A stretch of 64,000 nt of DNA from Paracoccus pantotrophus. Lineage in GTDB: Bacteria; Pseudomonadota; Alphaproteobacteria; Rhodobacterales; Rhodobacteraceae. The stretch's first letter is position 1; each line of letters begins with the position of its first letter. Made by a program: the position numbers and the translations under genes. Where the stretch lies: assembly GCF_008824185.1 (NCBI RefSeq), contig NZ_CP044425.1, positions 471,333 through 535,332 of the forward strand. The letters run 5' to 3'. This document shows, in pieces, positions 1-8,328 of the stretch. The notes under the pieces are model-generated. The model was not told the DNA's origin and did not search any database. It saw nothing but the letters and a program-made list of their open reading frames with translations.

Positions 1-1
1 C

Positions 2-2461
2 ATCGCGTTGGGGCATGTCATCGACGGCGCGGTGATCGTCGTCGTGGTGCTGGTCAACGCCGTCGTCGGCTTTGTCCAGGAGGGCAAGGCCGAACGCGCG
101 CTGGACGCCATCCGCGACATGATCGCCCCCCATGCCGTGGTGCTGCGCGAGGGCGAGCGGCACACCCTCGACACCCGCGAGATCGTGCCCGGCGACATCG
201 TGGTGGTCGAGGCCGGCGACAAGGTGCCCGCCGACCTGCGCCTGCTGCGCGCCCGCGGGCTCAGCGCCGACGAGGCGCTCCTGACCGGCGAATCGGTGCC
301 GGCGGAAAAGACCGAAACGCCGGTGACGCCCGATGCCGCGCTTGGCGACCGCGCGCCGATCCTGCATTCCGGCACGCTGATTACCACCGGCCAGGGCATC
401 GGCGTGGCCGTGGCGACCGGCCCGCGAACCGAGATCGGCCGCATTTCCGGCATGATCGGCGCGGTGCAGACCCTGACCACGCCGCTTCTGCGCCAGATCA
501 ACGCCTTCGGCACCCGCTTTACCTGGTTCGCCATCGCCACCGCGGCGCTGCTGTTCGCCTTTGCCACGCTGTTCCGGGGCTATGCCCCGCTGGATGCGCT
601 GATGGTGGTGGTGGCGCTGGCGGTCGGCGTGGTCCCCGAGGGGCTGCCCGCCGTGATCACCATCACGCTCGCCATCGGCGTGCGCCGCATGGCCGCGCGC
701 AATGCCGTGGTGCGCCGCCTGCCCGCGGTCGAGACGCTGGGCGCGACCTCGGTGATCTGCTCGGACAAGACCGGCACGCTGACCCGCAACGAAATGACCG
801 TGCGCCATCTGGTGACTGCCGCCAGCCTGACCGCGGTATCCGGCACCGGCTATGCCCCCGAGGGGCGGTTTTCCGGCCCCGACGGCGCCGAGCCCCTGCC
901 CGACCCCGAGCGCGACGCGCTGATCCGCGCCGGGCTTCTGTGCAACGACGCCCTGCTGGTCGAACGCGACGGGCTTTGGGCCGTGCTGGGCGACCCGATG
1001 GAAGGCGCGCTGGTCGCCACCGCCGCCAAGGCCGGCCTGCACCCGGAAACCGAACGCGCCGCCTGGAACCGGCTGGACGAGATCCCCTTCGACGCGCAGC
1101 ACCGTTTCATGGCGACGCTGCACGAAACCCCGCAGGGCGGGCGGCGCATCTTCGTCAAGGGCGCGCCGGAACGGGTGCTGGCCATGTGCGCGGCGCAGGC
1201 GGCGGGCGGCACCACCCTGCCGCTCGATCCCGGCTATTGGCAGGAATGCATCGACGCCTGTGCCGAGGGCGGCGAGCGGGTGCTGGGCTTTGCCAGCCTT
1301 GCCGCCGGCCCCGAGGTAGAGCGGCTGGATTTCGCCATGGTCGAGGGCGGGCTGACCTTCCTGGGCCTGGCCGGCTTCATCGACCCGCCGCGCGACGAGG
1401 CCATCGCCGCGGTGGCCGAATGCCGCTCGGCCGGGATCGCGATCAAGATGATCACCGGCGACCACAAGGGCACGGCGGCGGCCATCGCCCGCCAGCTGGC
1501 CATCGCCGACGACCCGAAGGTGCTGGAGGGCACCGCGCTGGACGGCATGCCCGACGAAAGGCTGCGCCAGGTGGTCGAGGAGGTCAGTGTCTTTGCCCGC
1601 GCCACGCCCGAGCACAAGCTGCGCATCGTCAATGCCTTGCAGGCGAACGGCCATATCGTCGCCATGACCGGCGACGGGGTGAACGACGCGCCCGCCGTCA
1701 AGCAGGCCGATGTCGGCGTCGCCATGGGCCGCAAGGGCACCGAAGCCGCCAAGGAGGCGGCGCAGATGGTGCTTTTGGACGACAACTTCGCCTCGATCGT
1801 CGCCGCCGTGCATGAGGGCCGCACCGTCTACGACAATATCCGCAAGGTGATCGGCTGGACGCTGCCCAGCAATGGCGGCGAGGTGCTTTGCGTGATCCTG
1901 GCCATCATCCTGGGCGTGACCCTGCCGATGACGCCGGTGCAGATCCTGTGGATCAACATGATCCTGACCGTCACCCTGGGCCTCGTGCTGGCCTTCGAGC
2001 CGCCCGAGCCCGACGTGATGAACCGCCCGCCGCGCCCGCGCGACGCGCCGATCCTGTCGCGCTTCCTGGTCTGGCGCATCGGCTTCGTCTCGGTGCTGTT
2101 CATGCTGGGGGTGTTCGGCATCTTCGCCTATGCCCAGCATCGCGGCTACGGGATCGAGGGTGCCCGCACCATGGTGGTCAACATGCTGGTAGTGATGGAG
2201 ATCTTCTACCTGTTCAACGTGCGCTACCTGCATCGCACATCCTTCAGCCTGATCGGCGCCATGGGCACGCCCGCGGTGCTGGGGGCGATTGCCGTGGTGG
2301 TCGCGGCGCAGCTTCTGTTCACCTATGCGCCCTTCATGCACGCCCTGTTCGACAGCGCGCCCCTGGCCTTTGTCGACGGGCTGGTGATCGTGCTGGCCGG
2401 CGTCGTGACCATGGCCATCCTGGAGATCGAAAAGATCGTGACCCGCCGCCTGACCCTCTAG
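2..2461 (+). CDS. P2-type cation-transporting ATPase (5' truncated by window edge)
   Basis: Membrane pump that couples ATP hydrolysis to cation transport. The reading frame is open to the first full codon of the window, so the true start and roughly the first 60-100 residues (actuator N-tail and first membrane segment) lie upstream. Visible landmarks, counted from the first start-like codon at 8: TM hairpin at 6-24, actuator motif LTGES at 92-96, PEGLP at 210-214, phosphorylation motif DKTGT at 253-257, and the hinge GDGVNDAP near 560, followed by a six-helix C-terminal membrane domain. PEGLP and the long C-terminal membrane domain place it in the P2 (Ca2+/Na+,K+-like) group rather than with the P1B heavy-metal pumps. 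The transported ion cannot be read with confidence. Confidence 0.93.
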   Translation: MALGHVIDGAVIVVVVLVNAVVGFVQEGKAERALDAIRDMIAPHAVVLREGERHTLDTREIVPGDIVVVEAGDKVPADLRLLRARGLSADEALLTGESVPAEKTETPVTPDAALGDRAPILHSGTLITTGQGIGVAVATGPRTEIGRISGMIGAVQTLTTPLLRQINAFGTRFTWFAIATAALLFAFATLFRGYAPLDALMVVVALAVGVVPEGLPAVITITLAIGVRRMAARNAVVRRLPAVETLGATSVICSDKTGTLTRNEMTVRHLVTAASLTAVSGTGYAPEGRFSGPDGAEPLPDPERDALIRAGLLCNDALLVERDGLWAVLGDPMEGALVATAAKAGLHPETERAAWNRLDEIPFDAQHRFMATLHETPQGGRRIFVKGAPERVLAMCAAQAAGGTTLPLDPGYWQECIDACAEGGERVLGFASLAAGPEVERLDFAMVEGGLTFLGLAGFIDPPRDEAIAAVAECRSAGIAIKMITGDHKGTAAAIARQLAIADDPKVLEGTALDGMPDERLRQVVEEVSVFARATPEHKLRIVNALQANGHIVAMTGDGVNDAPAVKQADVGVAMGRKGTEAAKEAAQMVLLDDNFASIVAAVHEGRTVYDNIRKVIGWTLPSNGGEVLCVILAIILGVTLPMTPVQILWINMILTVTLGLVLAFEPPEPDVMNRPPRPRDAPILSRFLVWRIGFVSVLFMLGVFGIFAYAQHRGYGIEGARTMVVNMLVVMEIFYLFNVRYLHRTSFSLIGAMGTPAVLGAIAVVVAAQLLFTYAPFMHALFDSAPLAFVDGLVIVLAGVVTMAILEIEKIVTRRLTL

Positions 2462-2486
2462 CCGCGGCGGCATCGCTCCCCCCGGA

Positions 2487-2515
2487 TTGATTTTGTTCCC
2501 GATATGTTCTAGATT
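2487..2515 (+). promoter_or_regulatory. Promoter with embedded LexA (SOS) box
   Basis: A direct repeat GTTC-N7-GTTC lies at 2495-2509. This is the operator form known for LexA in Rhodobacter, Rhizobium and other alphaproteobacteria. It sits between a -35-like TTGATT (2487-2492) and a -10-like TAGATT (2510-2515) separated by exactly 17 bp, so a bound repressor would cover the promoter. The downstream gene starts at 2545 with an AGGGAG ribosome site about 10 bases ahead. Seen directly: the repeat and its spacing. Inferred: LexA control. Confidence 0.7.
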
Positions 2516-2544
2516 GGGGCCATGATCCGCAAGGGAGATCCGCC

Positions 2545-2832
2545 ATGGATGCCACCACCTTTGCCCTGCCGGCCACGCCGCGCCAGATCGCCTATGCCCG
2601 CTCGCTGGCGCTGAGGAACCAGACGCTGCTGCCCTGGGATGTGCAGCAGGACCGCCGCACGCTCAGCGCCTGGATCGAGGCGCAGGCGCGGATGCGGCCG
2701 GCCACGGGACTGCCGACATCGAAACAGGTCGCCTTTGCCGAGCGCATCGCCCGGCTCAAGCGCCGCGCCGTGCCCGACGAATGCTTCCGCGACCGCCAGT
2801 TGCTGTCGCGCTGGATCGACAGCAATCGCTGA
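2545..2832 (+). CDS. Small conserved-type protein with two internal repeats, probably SOS-regulated
   Basis: 95-residue soluble protein of unknown function. It consists of two copies of a roughly 37-residue unit, T11-Q47 and T58-N94, at a constant offset of 47 with no gaps. Each copy has TxxQ(I/V)A(Y/F)A at its start, a Pro in the middle (P30/P77) and DRxxLSxWI near its end (36-44 and 83-91). Each unit is predicted as two helices. No cysteines form a metal site and no membrane segment is present. The promoter carries a LexA-type box, so a DNA-damage role is a reasonable inference, but the sequence shows no enzymatic motif. It is followed 21 bases later by the convergent hydrolase gene. Confidence 0.85.
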   Translation: MDATTFALPATPRQIAYARSLALRNQTLLPWDVQQDRRTLSAWIEAQARMRPATGLPTSKQVAFAERIARLKRRAVPDECFRDRQLLSRWIDSNR

Positions 2833-2853
2833 ACCCCGCGCCACACGCCCGGA

Positions 2854-3669
2854 TCAGGGCCGCATGTCCGGCGCCGCCAGGGCCGACAATTGCATCCCGG
2901 CCGGGTCCGCCAGATCGTCCAGCACCTGGAAATGGTCGCAGCCCGGAACGTGCAGCAGCGCCGCCCGCTCGCCCGCCAGCCGGCAGGCCCCGGCATAATC
3001 GTCGGATTGGCGGATCAGTTCCGGCAGTTCCTCGGCGCCGACAGCGATCAGCATGGGCGCGCCGGCGCCGATATTGCGCTGCGGGCTGCAGGCGGCGATC
3101 TCGGCCGCGGTCAGTCGCAGCTTGTCGTTCAGCTGGCCCAGGCCGATCGGCTCCAGGTCGAACAGCCCGCTGATCGCCAGGACCGAGCCGACGGCGGGAT
3201 GGCCCCGATGCATGGCCGCCAGGTGCCCGCCCGCGGAATGCCCGGCCAGGCAAAGCGGCCCGACCCCTTGTGCCGCCAGATGGTCCAGAAGCTGCCCGAT
3301 CTCGGCCACGATCTGCGTCATCGACGCCTCGGGCGCCAAGGTGTGTTCGGCCAGGATCACGTCATGGCCGCGCGCCATGGGGCCCTGGGCGCAGAAGGCG
3401 AAATCCTCCTTGACGCAGCTTTGCCAATAGCCGCCGTGGATGAAGACGAAGACCGGCGCATCCGGCCGGCCGCAGGAAAACCAGTCATAGGTCTGGCGCG
3501 CGCGGGGGCCGTAACGCAGATCCCGCCGGCAGTCATGCGCGGCGTAGAACCGGTCGCTGCGGGCGCGGAAATCCCGCATCAGCCCCGGAAAATCCGCAAG
3601 CCTGCCAGTGTTGCTATAGGCCACGCCCAGTTCCTGCCGGGTCATCCCCCGGTAAATCGCCACCGCCAT
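2854..3669 (-). CDS. Alpha/beta hydrolase, arylformamidase (KynB)-like
   Basis: 271-residue serine hydrolase. The oxyanion-hole motif HGGYW at 78-82, nucleophile elbow GHSAGG with S146, and a late His (H247 in GCDHF) form the usual triad together with an acid near 214-215. HGGYW is typical of the bacterial/eukaryotic arylformamidase group that hydrolyses N-formylkynurenine or related N-formyl arylamines. It is the last gene of the long leftward anthranilate operon and starts on the base next to the livF stop. That context suggests it releases anthranilate from an N-acyl or N-formyl precursor, or cleaves a late intermediate. The substrate is inference; the fold is clear. Confidence 0.82.
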   Translation of the reverse strand: MAVAIYRGMTRQELGVAYSNTGRLADFPGLMRDFRARSDRFYAAHDCRRDLRYGPRARQTYDWFSCGRPDAPVFVFIHGGYWQSCVKEDFAFCAQGPMARGHDVILAEHTLAPEASMTQIVAEIGQLLDHLAAQGVGPLCLAGHSAGGHLAAMHRGHPAVGSVLAISGLFDLEPIGLGQLNDKLRLTAAEIAACSPQRNIGAGAPMLIAVGAEELPELIRQSDDYAGACRLAGERAALLHVPGCDHFQVLDDLADPAGMQLSALAAPDMRP

Positions 3670-4355
<686 letters not shown>

Positions 4356-4359
<4 letters not shown>

Positions 4360-5120
4360 GCATCCTCTCCCAGATAGGAGCGCCGCACCTCGGGATTGGC
4401 GCGGATCTCGGCCACGCTGCCGGTGGCGATGACGCGGCCATAGACCAGCACCGAGATGCGGTCGGCCAGCGCAAAGACCGCATCCATGTCATGTTCGACC
4501 AGCAGGATCGGCGCCTCGTTGCGCAGCTCCGACAGGATCGCGGTCAGCTGTCGCCCGCCCTCCAGCCCCATGCCGGCCATCGGCTCGTCCAGCAGGAAGG
4601 CGCGCGGGCGCAGGGCCAGCGCCATGGCAATCTCGAGCTTGCGGCGCTCGCCATGCGAAAGCCTCGCGGCCGGGACCAGGTGCCGCCCGGCCAGGCCCGC
4701 CTGCTCGATATGGAACAGGGCGGGTTCGGTCAGCTTGCGGTCGGCCAGCGCCGGCAGGTGAAAGCGGAACACCGTGCCGCTGGCCCCGGCCACCGCCAGC
4801 ATGACGTTTTGCAGCACGGTGAAATCCGGGATCACCGAGGACACCTGGAAGCTGCGCGCCAGCCCCAGCCGCGCCCGCGCCGCGGCGCCCAGCCCGTCGA
4901 TCACCTGCCCCTCGAAGCGGATGCTGCCGGCGTCGGGTCGGATCTCGCCGACGATCTGCTTGATCAGCGTGGACTTGCCGGCGCCGTTCGGGCCGATCAG
5001 GGCGTGGATCTCGCCCGGGCGCAGATCCAGGCTGACATCGTCGGTCGCCAGCAAGGCGCCGAAGGCCTTGCGCAGGCCCCGGATCTCCAGGATGGGTTCG
5101 TTCAGCTTGGGTTCAGGCAT
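4356..5120 (-). CDS. livG: Branched-chain-type ABC importer ATPase LivG
   Basis: 254-residue ATPase partner of LivF. Walker A GPNGAGKST is near residues 43-51, the signature is the LivG-type LSHGERR near 154-160, and Walker B reads AFLLDEP. LSHGE in place of LSGGQ is characteristic of LivG and supports the paralogue assignment. The gene overlaps the end of livM by eight bases, so the two are translationally coupled. It works with LivHM and the binding protein at 7081-8226 in uptake of an aromatic acid or amino acid; the substrate is inferred from operon context. Confidence 0.92.
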
Positions 5121-6105
5121 GGCGGCCCCTTTTCGTGACGATGCCGATCAGCCCGCCCGGCGCGAACAGCACGATCCCCAGCAGCAGAAGGCCCAGCAGC
5201 GCCTGCCAGTAATCGCTGATGCCGCCCAGCACATGCTCCAGCAGGATGAAGATCGCCGCACCCGCGACCGGGCCGCAAAGCCGCCCCACACCGCCCAGGA
5301 TGACGAAGACCATGATCTCGCCCGACATGTGCCAGGACAGCATGGCCGGGCTGACGAAACGGTTCAGATCGGCGTAAAGCGACCCCGCCAGCCCGACGAT
5401 CATCCCCGACAGCACGAAAGCCGTCAGCCGGATCGCATAGGGGCGGATGCCGACGGCGACGGTGCGCTGGCTGTTCTGCCGCGCCGCCTGCAAGGCCAGG
5501 CCAAAGCGCGACTGGGTAACGACCGCGGTAAAGGCCAGCGCCACGGCCAGCAATGTGGCGCAGATGGCGAAATACTGGATCGGGGCAAAGGTGTTCAGGC
5601 CGGGAAAGCTGTTGCGGACATAGAAGCTCAGCCCGTCCTCGCCGCCGTAGCGCGGCCAACTGATGGCGAAATAGTAAAGCATCTGCGCGAAGGCCAGCGT
5701 CACCATGATGAAATAGACGCCCGAGGTGCGCAAGGACAGCGCCCCGATGGCCAGCGCCGCCAGCCCCGCCGCCAGCATCGCCATGGGCCAGATGCCCAGC
5801 ATCTCGTTGCTGCCCATGACGGTGAAGGGCAGCGTGGCGACCGGCGTGCCCGCCGCGGCATGGCTGGCCAGGATCGCGGTCACATAGCCGCCGATGCCGA
5901 AGAAGGCGGCATGGCCGAACGAGATCAGCCCGCCATAGCCAAGCGCCAGGTTCAGCCCCACCCCCGCCAGGCCAAAGATCGCCGCCTTGGTCGCCAGCGT
6001 GACGGCAAAGCCCTCGCCCAGCAGATGCGCGGCGACGGCGGTGGCGACCAGCAGGGCCAGGATCGCCAGGTTGATCGCGGTGTCGCGGTTCAATGTCTCT
6101 CGCAT
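5113..6105 (-). CDS. livM: Branched-chain-type ABC importer permease LivM
   Basis: 330-residue inner-membrane permease with about nine to ten hydrophobic segments. The family signature GGLISFGHAAFFGIGGY sits near residues 54-72 and the EAA-like loop AARQNSQRTVAVGI near 190-205. It starts three bases after the livH stop and overlaps livG by eight bases. It forms the membrane channel with LivH. The substrate is not readable from the permease; the operon suggests anthranilate or a related aromatic acid. Confidence 0.92.
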   Translation of the reverse strand: MRETLNRDTAINLAILALLVATAVAAHLLGEGFAVTLATKAAIFGLAGVGLNLALGYGGLISFGHAAFFGIGGYVTAILASHAAAGTPVATLPFTVMGSNEMLGIWPMAMLAAGLAALAIGALSLRTSGVYFIMVTLAFAQMLYYFAISWPRYGGEDGLSFYVRNSFPGLNTFAPIQYFAICATLLAVALAFTAVVTQSRFGLALQAARQNSQRTVAVGIRPYAIRLTAFVLSGMIVGLAGSLYADLNRFVSPAMLSWHMSGEIMVFVILGGVGRLCGPVAGAAIFILLEHVLGGISDYWQALLGLLLLGIVLFAPGGLIGIVTKRGRHA

Positions 6106-6108
6106 CGC

Positions 6109-7023
6109 TCAGGCCCTCGCCCCGAAAAGCCCCTGCGGCCGCAGGATCAGCACCACGGCCATCAGCACATAGATCAGCACCGAGGCCAGCGAGGCGCCCA
6201 CGGTATTGGCGCTGGACGCGTCCAGCACCCGCGACAGCAGCCCCGGCAGCAGCGCCTTGCCCAGCGTGTCGGTCATGCCGACCAGCAGCGCGCCGATGAA
6301 GGCGCCCTTGATCGAGCCGATGCCGCCGATCACCACCACGACGAAGGCCAGGATCAGCACCGGCTCGCCCATGCCGACCTGCACCGACTGGATGGTGCCG
6401 ACCAGCGCGCCCGCCAGTCCCGCCAGCGCCGCGCCAAGCGCAAAGACGATGGTGTAGAGCCGGGCGATGTCCACCCCCAGCGCGCCGATCATCTCGCGAT
6501 CCGCCTCGCCGGCGCGGATGCGGATGCCCAGCCGGGTGCGGGTGATCAGCCACCACAGGCCCAGGGCCACTGCCGCGCCGAAGCCGATGATCACCAGCCG
6601 GAACAGCGGATAATGCAGTCCGCCCGGCAGCACCACCGCGCCGGAAAGCGAGCCGGGCAGCTTGAGGTAAAGCGGGAAGGAACCGAAGAGCCAGCGCGTG
6701 CCCTCGGAGAACACCAGGATCAGCGCGAAGGTCGCCAGCACCTGGTCCAGGTGGTCGCGGGCGTAAAGCCGGCGGATCACCGCGATCTCGACCAGCGCAC
6801 CCGCGGCGGCGGCGGCCGCCAGGCTGGCGACCAGCCCCAGCCAGAACGAGCCGGTGGCCGCCGCCACCGCCGCGCAGGCGAAGGCCCCGGTCATGTAGAG
6901 CGAGCCATGCGCAAGGTTGATCAGCCCCATGACGCCGAAGACCAGCGTCAGCCCGGCCGCCATCAGAAACAGCATCATCCCGTATTGCAGGCCGTTCAGC
7001 GCCTGCTCGGCCAGAAGCATCAC
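6109..7023 (-). CDS. livH: Branched-chain-type ABC importer permease LivH
   Basis: 304-residue inner-membrane permease. The N-terminal segment LNGLQYGMMLFLMAAGLTL and the following MGLINLAHGSLYMTGAF are hallmarks of LivH. The cytoplasmic coupling loop (GIRIRAGEADREMIGALGVD) lies near 170-190. It is separated from the binding-protein gene by 57 bases that contain a strong GC hairpin (7048-7072). That arrangement would lower permease expression relative to the binding protein. Confidence 0.92.
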   Translation of the reverse strand: MMLLAEQALNGLQYGMMLFLMAAGLTLVFGVMGLINLAHGSLYMTGAFACAAVAAATGSFWLGLVASLAAAAAAGALVEIAVIRRLYARDHLDQVLATFALILVFSEGTRWLFGSFPLYLKLPGSLSGAVVLPGGLHYPLFRLVIIGFGAAVALGLWWLITRTRLGIRIRAGEADREMIGALGVDIARLYTIVFALGAALAGLAGALVGTIQSVQVGMGEPVLILAFVVVVIGGIGSIKGAFIGALLVGMTDTLGKALLPGLLSRVLDASSANTVGASLASVLIYVLMAVVLILRPQGLFGARA

Positions 7024-7047
7024 CGCTTTCTCTCCCGATTTGCCAGG

Positions 7048-7072
7048 GGGCCGGGCTTTGTCGACCCGGCCC
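7048..7072 (-). terminator. GC hairpin after the binding-protein gene (attenuator-like)
   Basis: Perfect 8-bp stem, GGGCCGGG (7048-7055) against CCCGGCCC (7065-7072), with a 9-base loop and no T run. It lies between the stop of the periplasmic binding-protein gene and the start of livH. It is more likely a processing or partial-termination element, or an mRNA 3'-end stabiliser, than a full terminator. Equivalent hairpins occur at 20934-20954 and 35438-35458. Confidence 0.55.
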
Positions 7073-7080
7073 GGCAGGGC

Positions 7081-8226
7081 TTACATCTTGCACTGCTCGG
7101 CATAGGCGTCGCCATGGTCGGCCATGGCCGGGCCGATGATCTTGTTGGTCAGCACCTCGCCTTCCCTGACCACCTCGCGCACGTAATAGTCCTGGATCGG
7201 GTGCTGGTTCGGGCCAAAGCGGAACTTGCCGCGCACGCTGGGGAAATCCGCTTCGGCCAGCGCGGCGCGGAAGGCATCGGCATCGCCCACATCCGCCTTG
7301 GCGACGGCCGAGAGCAGCAGGTTGGCCGTGTCATAGGCCTGCGCCGCGTAAAGCGAGGGCAGCCGGCCGTATTCGGCCTGGAAGGTCTCGACGAAAGCCT
7401 TGTTGGCCTCATTGTCCAGATCCTTGGACCATTGCGCGGTGTTCCTGACCCCCAGCGCGGCATCGCCCACCGCGGGCAGGATGTCCTGGCTGAAGCTGAA
7501 GGCCGGGCCGATCACCGGCTTGCCGACGCCGGATTCGGCATATTGCTTCATGAAGGCGATGCCCATGCCGCCGGGCAGGAAGAAGAACACCGCATCCGCG
7601 TCGCTGGCGCGGATCTGGGCGATTTCGCCGGCGTAATCGGTCTGGCCGACCTGGGTATAGATCTCGCTGACCACCTCGCCCTTGTAGTAACGCTTGAAGC
7701 CCGCCAGCGAATCCTGCCCGGCGGGATAGTTCGGCGCCATGATGAAGACCTTGCCGATGCCGGCATCCGTGGCATGGGCGCCCGCCGCCTCGTGCAGGTT
7801 GTCGTTCTGGTAGGAGACCGAGAAGTATTTCGGATTGCAGCCCGCCCCGGCCAGCTGCGAGGGCGCGGCATTGGTGGACAGATAGAACTTGTCCTGCGCC
7901 ACCGCCGCCGGCACCACCGCCATGGCGAGGTTCGACCAGACGATGCCGGTCAGCACGTCCACCTGTTCGGACTGGATCATCTTGTCGGCGATCTGCACCG
8001 CGACATCGGGTTTCTGCTGGTCGTCCTCGATCACCAGCTCGACCTGCTTGCCGGCATCGCCGGCGTTCTTCAGCGCCAGCAGGAAGCCATCGCGCGTGTC
8101 GACGCCCAGCCCGGCCCCGCCGCCCGACAGCGTGGTGATCATGCCCACCTTGACGGGTTCGGCCTGGGCGGCCCCGGCCAGGGCCAGGGCGGCAGAGCCG
8201 CAGATCAGCAGTCTTTTCAGTTTCAT
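7081..8226 (-). CDS. Periplasmic substrate-binding protein, Liv/HAAT family
   Basis: 381-residue type I periplasmic binding protein with a Sec signal peptide (MKLKRLLICGSAALALAGAAQA, cleaved before EPVKVG). The mature part begins with the family pattern KVGMITTLSGGGAGLGVDTRDGF and shows a two-lobe fold. It lies 102 bases after the CoA-ligase gene and is followed by livHMGF. The published Azoarcus evansii 2-aminobenzoate cluster also contains an ABC binding protein, so this protein most likely captures anthranilate or a related aromatic acid in the periplasm. That substrate is inference from context. Confidence 0.88.
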   Translation of the reverse strand: MKLKRLLICGSAALALAGAAQAEPVKVGMITTLSGGGAGLGVDTRDGFLLALKNAGDAGKQVELVIEDDQQKPDVAVQIADKMIQSEQVDVLTGIVWSNLAMAVVPAAVAQDKFYLSTNAAPSQLAGAGCNPKYFSVSYQNDNLHEAAGAHATDAGIGKVFIMAPNYPAGQDSLAGFKRYYKGEVVSEIYTQVGQTDYAGEIAQIRASDADAVFFFLPGGMGIAFMKQYAESGVGKPVIGPAFSFSQDILPAVGDAALGVRNTAQWSKDLDNEANKAFVETFQAEYGRLPSLYAAQAYDTANLLLSAVAKADVGDADAFRAALAEADFPSVRGKFRFGPNQHPIQDYYVREVVREGEVLTNKIIGPAMADHGDAYAEQCKM

Positions 8227-8328
8227 GTCGAACTCCCTGAATAATGCGCGATGATTGGTCGTCGCATGTTTTTATGATGCGGTCGCGGGCTGCAACGGCT
8301 TTCGCGCATCAGTCCGCAACCCCAAGGG

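Noticed and set aside
4774..8244. 1156-codon open frame on the plus strand across the livGMH and binding-protein genes
   Set aside because: It is antisense to four well-supported genes and its translation is low-complexity Arg/Gln/Ala/His-rich, a typical shadow in GC-rich DNA.
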